From NCBI GenBank assembly GCA_020054055.1, contig JAGVLZ010000260.1:1-6592 (forward strand): DNA of 6,592 bases, in the 5' to 3' direction. The DNA is from Phycisphaerales bacterium (lineage in GTDB: Bacteria; Planctomycetota; Phycisphaerae; Phycisphaerales; UBA1924). Below the pieces are notes generated by a model. That model had not been told where the DNA came from. It saw nothing but the letters and a program-made list of their open reading frames with translations, and searched no databases. A program made the position numbers and the translations under genes. Positions 1 to 5,950 of the stretch are shown here, piece by piece; position 1 is the first letter of the stretch; each line of letters opens with the position of its first letter.

Positions 1-560
1 ATCTCTGCCGGACGCGCGCGCTGGTCGCGGCGGGATCGGCGGGGCTGGCGATGGTCGACGTGACGAACCCGGAGGCTCCTCTGCTGGAACAGATGTTCGA
101 CGCGGGCGGGGTGATGAACGACTGCCGAGACGTGAAGGCGGGGATGACGAATGCTTCGCTGTTTGCATACGTCGCTGATGGTCGGAACGGGCTGCGGGTG
201 CTGTCGCTGATGGGGCCGGATTCGACGCCGAACTTCCGCGGGTTCTCGCCGCCGCTTTCGCCGCGGCTGATCGCGACGTATCCGACGCATGGCGAGGCGC
301 TGGCGTTGAGCAAGGGGCTGGACCGCGACCGGGCGGTGGATGAGACCGGGAACCAGGTGGCCGTATTCGGGCGCATCGGTGCTCGGCCGATGAACCTGGA
401 TGAGCAGCGTGCGCTCTACATGCGTGACGGCGCGGTGTGGCGCGTGAGCGATTCGCCCGACACGGAGCCGATGCCGTTTACGCTGCAAGCGCCGGGGGAG
501 GCGGAGAAGCAGGATGAGGCCAAGGAAGGGGATGAAGCGCCGCGGCGGCGGAGGCGGTGA
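1..560 (+). CDS. LVIVD-repeat (predicted beta-propeller) protein, 3' part only
   Basis: The reading frame is open from position 3 to a TGA at 558-560. It is already coding before the first ATG (51), so the gene begins outside the window. The visible part reads through one LVIVD-type repeat (about 24-95, containing AGLAMVDVTNPEAP) and a second, more divergent one (about 160-215, containing YVADGRNGLRVLSL). These repeats (Pfam LVIVD family) are thought to form beta-propeller blades in exported or surface proteins of bacteria and archaea. The later part, with YPTHGEALALSKGLDRDR and DETGNQVAVFGRIG, looks like a conserved C-terminal segment that follows such propellers. The extreme C-terminus is a charged low-complexity tail ending in five arginines. 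I infer a structural or binding role; no catalytic motif is visible. The N-terminus, which would show a signal peptide or cytochrome domain, is missing. The gene converges on the secreted-protein gene to its right. Confidence 0.8.
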   Translation, partial: LCRTRALVAAGSAGLAMVDVTNPEAPLLEQMFDAGGVMNDCRDVKAGMTNASLFAYVADGRNGLRVLSLMGPDSTPNFRGFSPPLSPRLIATYPTHGEALALSKGLDRDRAVDETGNQVAVFGRIGARPMNLDEQRALYMRDGAVWRVSDSPDTEPMPFTLQAPGEAEKQDEAKEGDEAPRRRRR

Positions 561-563
561 GCG

Positions 564-613
564 CGCTCGGCGCCACCACGGGATTCGGTCGCGGGGCGGC
601 CTCATCCCGAGCG
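564..613. terminator. weak inverted repeat between convergent genes
   Basis: CGCTCGG at 564-570 pairs perfectly with CCGAGCG at 607-613, giving a 7-bp stem around a 36-nt GC-rich loop. The loop has a further possible CGCC/GGCG pairing (571-574 with 595-598). It fills the 60-bp gap between two genes that end facing each other, where a bidirectional terminator is expected. There is no T-run on either side, so it is not a classical intrinsic terminator. In GC-rich DNA a 7-bp match can occur by chance. Confidence 0.25.
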
Positions 614-620
614 TTGCGGG

Positions 621-1799
621 TCATTTCGTGTCAACCGCGCTCCATTGAACCACCGAACTTCCGGGCATCATCCGGTGCTCGATCGGCGCGCCGCCGAGCG
701 TCAGCGTCGCGCTCACGTTCATCACCGCGCTGTTGAAGCCGCGCCAGGTGAACTCGGCGCGTTCGAGCGGGGTGGGGGCCGTGGGTGCGAGGGTGAAAGC
801 GACGCGGGCGCTCCAGTAGCCGAGGGGGCCGGTGGGGTTGGCGCCGTCCGGCAGGAGCCATTCAACCCGCGCTGCGTGGAGAGGTGATGATTGATCGTCG
901 AGGGTCAGCGTCGCCTGGCGCTCGGCCCAGTCGGCGATGGAGGCGCTCATGCCTTCGGATTCGTCGGGCGCGATCACGTCGGGGTTGTGCAGGTCGAAGG
1001 GGCGCCAGGTCGCGAGGAGGTGCGCGGGGATCTCCGCGCGGATCGTCGGCGGGGAGGCGTCGGCGTTGATGAAGAGGCGGATCGAGGTGAGCGCTTCGCG
1101 GTCGAAGTGGGTGCAGGAGTCATGCGGCGCGGGGCAGATGGTTTCGACGTTGCCGTCGCTTGTGAGGCGGAGGTTGATCGGGTCCGCGTCGCGGCTCTCG
1201 GCGCGGCGGACGGCGAGTTGCCACTGGCGGCGGATGGGATGGGCGTCGAGCGATGTGCGCTGCTGGAAAGTCAGGAAGGTGAGGGATTGCGGCGGGGAGT
1301 AGGCGATGAGGGCTTCGGGTGGTTTGCGCGCTTCGTGCTCGGCTGATGCCGGCTCGATGTTGACTGATTCAACCTTGAGGCGCTCGCCCAGTGGTGTGAG
1401 GATGGCGAGTGATCCGGAGAGTTCTTCGGCAAAATCAGCGATGGCGTCCGGGTCGTCGGGGTTCAGGCCGGCGTGCTCGAGGTCGTGGGGGGTAATCGGG
1501 AATCGCGCGGTGATGGCGGTGGGGGAGATGTCGAGGGTGCCGGAGTTGATGAGGATGGGGTGGGCGGAGGCGGCGGAGCAGAGGGCGAGGAGGATGGGGA
1601 TGGCGGCGCGGCGCGCGGGGGTCGTGATGTGTGCCGCATCGACATCATTTGAGCGCGAAAAGGGCGATTGGAGCGCGCGGCGGCGGGGCTGGGTGTTCGG
1701 TCGTGCGCGGTCCTGCGCGCTTGCGCGCGCTCGCGCGGGGGCATTTACCACGGAGAGCACGGGGGCGCACGGAGAGGATGGGAGGGGGGGTGAAGGCAT
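621..1799 (-). CDS. secreted protein of unknown function; start uncertain, probable frameshift
   Basis: I do not recognise the family. The stop is TGA at 621-623, and 1799 is the only in-frame ATG upstream, giving 392 residues. Residues 63-79 are a signal peptide: RR, then the core AAIPILLALCSAASA, with cleavage expected after the AxA at 77-79. The mature protein, about 313 residues, starts with His80-Pro. It looks beta-rich and mostly soluble, with no further membrane segment. Its only two cysteines are C222 and C229 (CPAPHDSC), probably a disulfide. The opening (HPILINSGTLDIS, then a beta strand and PHDLEHAG) faintly resembles the extracellular N-terminal domain of HupE/UreJ-like proteins, but this is a weak likeness. 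Residues 1 to about 60 are Pro/Arg/Ala-rich and overlap intergenic repeats, so they are probably not protein. In-frame GTG codons at 1760 and 1751 are alternative starts. The most attractive start, ATG at 1648, is in another frame and would need one extra C (see findings). Confidence 0.6.
   Translation of the reverse strand: MPSPPLPSSPCAPVLSVVNAPARARASAQDRARPNTQPRRRALQSPFSRSNDVDAAHITTPARRAAIPILLALCSAASAHPILINSGTLDISPTAITARFPITPHDLEHAGLNPDDPDAIADFAEELSGSLAILTPLGERLKVESVNIEPASAEHEARKPPEALIAYSPPQSLTFLTFQQRTSLDAHPIRRQWQLAVRRAESRDADPINLRLTSDGNVETICPAPHDSCTHFDREALTSIRLFINADASPPTIRAEIPAHLLATWRPFDLHNPDVIAPDESEGMSASIADWAERQATLTLDDQSSPLHAARVEWLLPDGANPTGPLGYWSARVAFTLAPTAPTPLERAEFTWRGFNSAVMNVSATLTLGGAPIEHRMMPGSSVVQWSAVDTK
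1747..1777. repeat. degenerate 'ACCACGGAG' intergenic repeat
   Basis: The plus strand reads ACCACGGAGAGCACGG and continues with another CACGGAG. CACGGAG or CACGGGG cores begin at 1749, 1758 and 1768, a period of 9-10 bases, and purine-rich sequence follows. From memory, this resembles a widespread intergenic repeat in Planctomycetota, Verrucomicrobiota and some other phyla, often mistranslated as proteins rich in TTE/EDTEE-like residues. Its presence argues that this stretch is non-coding and that the minus-strand gene does not start at 1799. Family membership is from recall, not a search. Confidence 0.55.
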
Positions 1800-1832
1800 T
1801 TCAGGTTTGAGAGTTCAGATTTTAGGTTCGGG
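1798..1832. repeat. degenerate heptamer repeat (RTTTCAG-like), about 5 units
   Basis: On the plus strand, successive 7-base units read ATTTCAG, GTTTGAG, AGTTCAG, ATTTTAG and GTTCGGG. The first four fit a consensus close to RTTTNAG, and the fifth is decayed. The A+T content is clearly higher than in the surrounding coding DNA. Similar heptad runs occur between genes in Planctomycetota/Verrucomicrobiota genomes (recall). The run abuts the CACGGAG repeat, and the two together mark the stretch as intergenic. Confidence 0.5.
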
Positions 1833-1835
1833 GGG

Positions 1836-1863
1836 ATTATGAAGTGAGAGTTCTCGAAGTCCA
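1836..1863 (-). promoter_or_regulatory. weak sigma70-like promoter candidate for the secreted-protein gene
   Basis: Read on the minus strand, TGGACT (1863-1858, 4/6 to TTGACA) is followed after 16 bases by CATAAT (1841-1836, 5/6 to TATAAT). This lies in the only A+T-richer part of the gap upstream of the secreted-protein gene. It would give a leader of about 80 to 180 nt depending on the true start. Motif matches this loose occur by chance, and promoter consensus in this phylum is poorly known. Confidence 0.25.
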
Positions 1864-1892
1864 GCGGCGTGTTGCGCATATTGCGAGATGAG

Positions 1893-1917
1893 CGCACGGA
1901 TGTGGACATGCCGTGCG
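1893..1917 (-). terminator. hairpin directly after the mannosidase stop codon
   Basis: CGCACGG (1893-1899) pairs perfectly with CCGTGCG (1911-1917). An inner ATG/CAT pairing (1900-1902 with 1907-1909) extends the stem past a one-base bulge. It starts one base after the TAA at 1919-1921 of the minus-strand mannosidase gene, the expected place for a transcript-end hairpin. No U-run follows on the minus strand, so it may act as a 3' stability element or a non-canonical terminator. Confidence 0.45.
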
Positions 1918-1918
1918 G

Positions 1919-4900
1919 TTATTTGCGGCCGCCGGTGGCGGGGCGAACGAAGGCCCATTCGATGTCGATCTCGGTGAAGAAGGTTCCCTGGCCGTTGTCC
2001 TCGACCGCGAAGAGGAGCCAGCGGAAGGTGCCAAGGCCGTTGTCGGCGGTGATGCGCGAGGCGTGGACGCCGCCTTGGCCGAGGGGGCGGGTGTCGACGG
2101 AGGCGATGAGGGTCCAGCCCTCTGTTTTGTGGGCGGCGATGGCGGGGTCGGGCATCTTGGCCGCGTTCGAGCCCCAGAGGGAGAAGTATTGCGGGGCGCG
2201 GCTGTCCTTGTGCCAGGAGTAGGTGGTGATGGCGCTGAGGAGGCGAGGCTCTTTCAGGTCGGCGTAGAAGCGGCCCGCCTCGTCGTACCAGATGCAGCGC
2301 TCGGTGTCGTCGTCTCTCTGGGCGACCTCGCCGTCGTTGAGGCGGGGGAGGCGGCCATCAACGATGCCGGAGCGGCGGTGGGGGCGGAACTCGTTTTCCG
2401 TCTGGAAGGCGATGAACTCGACGTCATTTTTCGACGCGGCGTCGGCGAGGTCGGTCTTGCTCGGCTTGGGGAGTGTGAGGGCGTCGAAGGAATCGGCGCG
2501 CTCGGTGGCGGCGGTTCCGATGGGGATGACCCCCTCGTGGACCGGCGGCTGCGGTGGTGGATACTGGTAGCGGAACTTGACCGGCTCGCGGTCGGTGAAG
2601 TCGTCGTAGAGGGGGGCGGCGGGGCGGAGGGGGGGTGGGCCGCCGTTGGTTGCGGACATCGCCAGAATCTTGATCTTCGGGTTGTCTGGGAATGTGATGG
2701 ATGTTGCTTCGGGCGGAACGCGCAGGTCGTACCGGTACAGGTAACAGAACTTGTACGCCTCGTTCCCTTTCGTTGGATGATGGCGGTGGGTGCTGAACCA
2801 GACGATCGGGGCGCGCTTGATGAACGCGGGGCGAATATCGGTGACGTGCCCCTCGCAGCGGAAGTCGATCTCCCCGAACTCGCGGTCCCAGACGCGGTCC
2901 TCCCATTGGCCCACGTAGCCTGTCCAGGATTGAACATCCAGCGTTTGTGCGAGGCCGCCCACAACAAATGTCCCGGTGGTGTCTTCGTCCGCGGCCATGA
3001 GGAGCGAAAGGCGGTCGAAATCCACATCACCCAGAAAGTTGTGTGTCTGGCCTTGGCATGTGAAAGCGTTCCATCGCTCGTACGGGGCTCGTTCCAACTC
3101 GAATGTGACGCTTCCCGCCTGAATCCGCCGTGGCAGTTCTTCTGACGGAATGGACCGGCCTTCAGCGTCGAAGGCCCCTTTCGTGCGATCCGTGTCGGAG
3201 GTGAGCACATCCTGGTCATCCCGAAGCAGCTTCGCCATGCTTGGATTGCGCGCGACCCGGACGCTCGGGGATTGCAGACGCAGCGCGAAACTGCGGATGC
3301 TGTATGGGTTCATCTCGAACGCCAGCAGGCCATCCACGATTGTCGCCGGGCCGATGACGCGCTCCTGTCCATCGACCTCTTCGGCTGATTCGATCCGGCC
3401 CAGCATGGCCAAGCGCGCGCCGCCAGCCGGGCGTCCCCAGAGTTCCTGCACTCGGACGATGATCGTGTCGGAATCCTCCGCGAGTTTCACGGCTCGAACA
3501 TCGACCTGCGCCGTGTCCACGCTCAGCAACGATGCCTCACGGCTTCCCGTTCCGGGTTGTTTGCTCGCCTGGAACACGCGCAGCGGCTGGTTCATCCGGC
3601 GGCCGCGCCATTCGGTGAGGGCGTCGCGCCAGTCGCCCGCATGTGGGTAGAGAGCGTAGGTGATCTGATGGCGGCCCCAGTCCTGGCTGTGCTGGTCGAG
3701 GTAGGAGCGGCGGACGCCGGGGGAATAGAGGAGGGTGAGGCGGACTTCATTGTCGCTCGGCTTGTCGGAGCCGTACTTGGAGTTCTCGATGATCGATGTG
3801 CCGTGCGTGCCTCCCGCATCCGTCAGGTCGAACCACTCGTGGGAGGGGACTTCGTACTTTGTCGGTTCGTTGTTGCCGCGTTCGATGGTGCCGAGGCCCC
3901 AGTTGTAGGTGGCGACGGGGTTCGAGTCGGTGAGGGGGAACGACGCCTTCAGCGCGCACTCGGCGGATTGCCAGTCGATGTCGCAGACGTACTCGACGAT
4001 CCGTCCCGCATCGCCGCGGGAGAGGCGGATGCGCTGGGTGAAGATCGAGCCGCGGGATTCGCGGCGGACTTCGATGGTGGCGCGGACGGGGCCGCGTTCG
4101 ACGATGCGGATGGCGGCGGGGCCATCGACCGAGCCGATGGGTGGGTTCTTGCGATCGGCCCAGTCCATGTTCCAAGCGGGGTAGTCGCGGGGCTTCTCGT
4201 GGGTGAAGACGAGTTGCGCGGGGGCGGCGAGAATTTCTCGGCTGCCGCCGGAGGCGCGATCGATCACGCTTGATACATCGCCCGCATCGTTGATGGTGAT
4301 CTTGAGGTGTTCGTTCTCGATGGTGCGGTCGGTGATGGTGAGGCCTTCGCCTGCGAAGGGCTCGGCGGCGGGGCGCACGTCGAAGACGGCCGCACCGACG
4401 GAGGGGACGCGGGCGATGAAGAGCACCTTGATCGACTTGTCCTTGCGGCCGATTTCCTGACTCGGCGTTTCCGTGCCATCCGGGCCGAAGACGCGCACCG
4501 CTGCGGGGAGCGGGGCATCAAACTGAATTTCGGCCTCCACCACATCCTCGCGTTCGATGGCGAGTGAGTTGAAGACGACCAGCGGCGTGCCTTCGACGTT
4601 TGTGTCGAGAGTGTCGGCGACGGCTTCCATCGAGTTCTGGAGGACCTGCGCGAAGCCGTTCATCGCGATGATCAGGTCGTTCCACGAGTAGGTGTAGGCG
4701 CGGGGGATGCTTGTGCCGGGGAGGATGTCGTGCATCTGGTTGGCGAGGAGGCGGGTCCAGGATGTTTCGAGATGCTCGCGCGGGTAGGACCTGCCGCCGA
4801 TACACCACGCCCACACGCTCGCGCGCTCCGATGCGTCGGCGAGGTTCTCCGCCATGCGGTTCCAGCGCTTCATGTAGGACTGGCTGGTGAGGGTGCCCGC

Positions 4901-5950
4901 GGAGTGCTCGGTGAGGAGGAGATCACCCTTGTACCGCGGCAGCCGCTGCTTCATCTCCGGCGTGATGTCCTTGTACATCTGGTCGGAGGAAGTGAGGGCG
5001 ATCTTGATTTTACTGTCGGGGTTGTTGATGCTGGCGAGGTAGTTCTTGACATCCTCCGCGTGCGGCGCGCCCCCCTGGTCGCCCACGCCGTAGTAGTGGT
5101 AATCGGCGAAGACGCCGAAGCGCTCGCCGTTGTCCTCGACGCGCTTCGCCCATTCGGGGTTGGTGTCGACGCGTCCCTTGATCGCGCCGACGTAGGGGCC
5201 GGGGTCGAGGGCGGCGATGATGCTGTTGCCGTCGGGCCCTTCCCAGACGCCGATCTTGAAGGGGATGCCGACGGCGGAGCCCCACGAGAGTTTCTGGGTT
5301 GAGAAGCCTTTGAGGCCGCAGTGGGCCCAGATGGAGGGCATGGATGCGGGGAAGCCGAAGCAGTCGGGGAGCATGAAGTCGATGCTCTCCTTGCCGAACT
5401 CGCGACGGAAGAAGTTGTTGCCGTGGAGGACGTGGCGGATGATCGACTCGGGTGAGGGGACGTTGGCGTCCCCCTCGTCGACGGAGGAGCCGGAGACGAA
5501 CCAGCGACCGGCGGCGATCTCTTTCTTCAGGCGCTCGTACTTTTCCGGGTAGTACTCCTTCATCATCTGGTAGCGGACGGAGCCGGTGAAGTTGAAGACG
5601 TAGCCGGGCTGGGTGTCGAAGAGGGCGAAGTTCTGGTCGAGGGTGTCCTTGATGAAGCGGTCGATGGTGGTGGGGTAGTCCCAGCGCCACTGGGTGTCGA
5701 GGTGCGCGTAGCCGACGCAGTAGAGGACGCGCTCTTTGGAGAGGTCGAACATTGGAGCCGGTCGCGGATCAGCAGCAAGAGTGATTGAAGCGGCCAGAAG
5801 GAGTGCGCTCAAGGGAATCATGAGCACGCGTGCCCCTGCCGGGGCACTACTCGGCGTGCGGTTCGATTCCAGAGGCGCGCTCGAGGACTCGCGGCCTCTG
5901 GCAACATTCGCGCGCCGCGTTGCGGCGAACAGATTGGCGGTGATGTTCAT
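1919..5950 (-). CDS. exported GH38 alpha-mannosidase with extra C-terminal modules
   Basis: GH38 enzymes are zinc-dependent retaining glycosidases that remove alpha-linked mannose from glycans. The 1343-residue product carries the family landmarks: GYAHLDTQW with probable Zn ligands H83 and D85; LPDCFGFP with D196 as probable nucleophile and Zn ligand; YGVGDQGGAP (D291); FSTQKLSW; and NQMHDILPGTS with Zn ligand H407. The catalytic domain spans about 75-330, the helical middle domain to about 410, and the beta domain ends near 890 with NPYSIRSFALRL. Residues 44-59 form a hydrophobic signal-peptide core (IPLSALLLAASITLA, cleavage near 60), so the enzyme is probably exported. Beyond 890 come a module at about 948-1105 (HRHHPTKGNEAYKF), a PPPQPP linker near 1130, and a beta-sandwich-like module at about 1179-1338 (TYSWH, RAPQYFSLWGS, ending FTEIDIEW) resembling F5/8-type carbohydrate-binding domains. 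I chose ATG 5950 because GGAAGGA lies 8 nt upstream and the start overlaps the permease stop (ATGA). GTG 5827 or ATG 5821 are alternatives that put the signal core at the very N-terminus. Confidence 0.9.
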   Translation of the reverse strand: MNITANLFAATRRANVARGRESSSAPLESNRTPSSAPAGARVLMIPLSALLLAASITLAADPRPAPMFDLSKERVLYCVGYAHLDTQWRWDYPTTIDRFIKDTLDQNFALFDTQPGYVFNFTGSVRYQMMKEYYPEKYERLKKEIAAGRWFVSGSSVDEGDANVPSPESIIRHVLHGNNFFRREFGKESIDFMLPDCFGFPASMPSIWAHCGLKGFSTQKLSWGSAVGIPFKIGVWEGPDGNSIIAALDPGPYVGAIKGRVDTNPEWAKRVEDNGERFGVFADYHYYGVGDQGGAPHAEDVKNYLASINNPDSKIKIALTSSDQMYKDITPEMKQRLPRYKGDLLLTEHSAGTLTSQSYMKRWNRMAENLADASERASVWAWCIGGRSYPREHLETSWTRLLANQMHDILPGTSIPRAYTYSWNDLIIAMNGFAQVLQNSMEAVADTLDTNVEGTPLVVFNSLAIEREDVVEAEIQFDAPLPAAVRVFGPDGTETPSQEIGRKDKSIKVLFIARVPSVGAAVFDVRPAAEPFAGEGLTITDRTIENEHLKITINDAGDVSSVIDRASGGSREILAAPAQLVFTHEKPRDYPAWNMDWADRKNPPIGSVDGPAAIRIVERGPVRATIEVRRESRGSIFTQRIRLSRGDAGRIVEYVCDIDWQSAECALKASFPLTDSNPVATYNWGLGTIERGNNEPTKYEVPSHEWFDLTDAGGTHGTSIIENSKYGSDKPSDNEVRLTLLYSPGVRRSYLDQHSQDWGRHQITYALYPHAGDWRDALTEWRGRRMNQPLRVFQASKQPGTGSREASLLSVDTAQVDVRAVKLAEDSDTIIVRVQELWGRPAGGARLAMLGRIESAEEVDGQERVIGPATIVDGLLAFEMNPYSIRSFALRLQSPSVRVARNPSMAKLLRDDQDVLTSDTDRTKGAFDAEGRSIPSEELPRRIQAGSVTFELERAPYERWNAFTCQGQTHNFLGDVDFDRLSLLMAADEDTTGTFVVGGLAQTLDVQSWTGYVGQWEDRVWDREFGEIDFRCEGHVTDIRPAFIKRAPIVWFSTHRHHPTKGNEAYKFCYLYRYDLRVPPEATSITFPDNPKIKILAMSATNGGPPPLRPAAPLYDDFTDREPVKFRYQYPPPQPPVHEGVIPIGTAATERADSFDALTLPKPSKTDLADAASKNDVEFIAFQTENEFRPHRRSGIVDGRLPRLNDGEVAQRDDDTERCIWYDEAGRFYADLKEPRLLSAITTYSWHKDSRAPQYFSLWGSNAAKMPDPAIAAHKTEGWTLIASVDTRPLGQGGVHASRITADNGLGTFRWLLFAVEDNGQGTFFTEIDIEWAFVRPATGGRK
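5830..5847. repeat. perfect 7-bp hairpin beside the alternative mannosidase start
   Basis: GTGCCCC (5830-5836) and GGGGCAC (5841-5847) pair perfectly around a 4-nt loop. In the minus-strand mRNA the 3' arm contains AGGGG, a Shine-Dalgarno-like sequence 5 nt before GTG 5827 and 11 nt before ATG 5821. If either alternative start is used, this stem would hide its ribosome binding site. Confidence 0.5.
5869..5901. repeat. 8-bp hairpin with structured loop in mannosidase leader
   Basis: CCAGAGGC (5869-5876) and GCCTCTGG (5894-5901) pair perfectly. The 17-nt loop can pair further as CGC/GCG (5878-5880 with 5891-5893) after a one-base bulge, making about 11 bp in all. This is the longest perfect inverted repeat I noticed in the window. 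Confidence 0.5.
5913..5927. repeat. 6-bp hairpin, first of three in mannosidase leader
   Basis: CGCCGC (5913-5918) and GCGGCG (5922-5927) pair perfectly around a 3-nt loop. It lies 21 nt downstream of the ATG at 5950 in the transcript direction and is the first of three consecutive hairpins before the signal-peptide core. GC-rich short stems are common by chance; the clustering is what makes it notable. Confidence 0.4.

Noticed and set aside
51..560. ATG 51 as the true start of the LVIVD protein
   Set aside because: The frame before it (from position 3) already encodes the first half of an LVIVD repeat, so the ATG is internal.
1798..1832. Heptamer run considered as a CRISPR array or phase-variable simple repeat
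   Set aside because: The units are only 7 bases, degenerate and contiguous without spacers, and they do not lie in a frame or promoter where unit changes would clearly switch expression.
1306..1842. Plus-strand open frame of 178 codons across the secreted-protein gene and the repeats
   Set aside because: It is a shadow of the minus-strand gene and runs into the CACGGAG and heptamer repeats, giving the low-complexity translation typical of spurious calls over such repeats.
1913..3145. Open plus-strand frame of 410 codons opposite the mannosidase gene
   Set aside because: It is antisense to a clear GH38 coding region. Long antisense frames are expected where third positions are mostly G/C, and the translation (Gly/Val/Glu/Ala-rich) shows no recognisable motif.
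4730..5302. Plus-strand open frame of 190 codons opposite the GH38 catalytic domain
   Set aside because: It is antisense to the catalytic motifs and is explained by the GC skew of the codons; it has no motif of its own.
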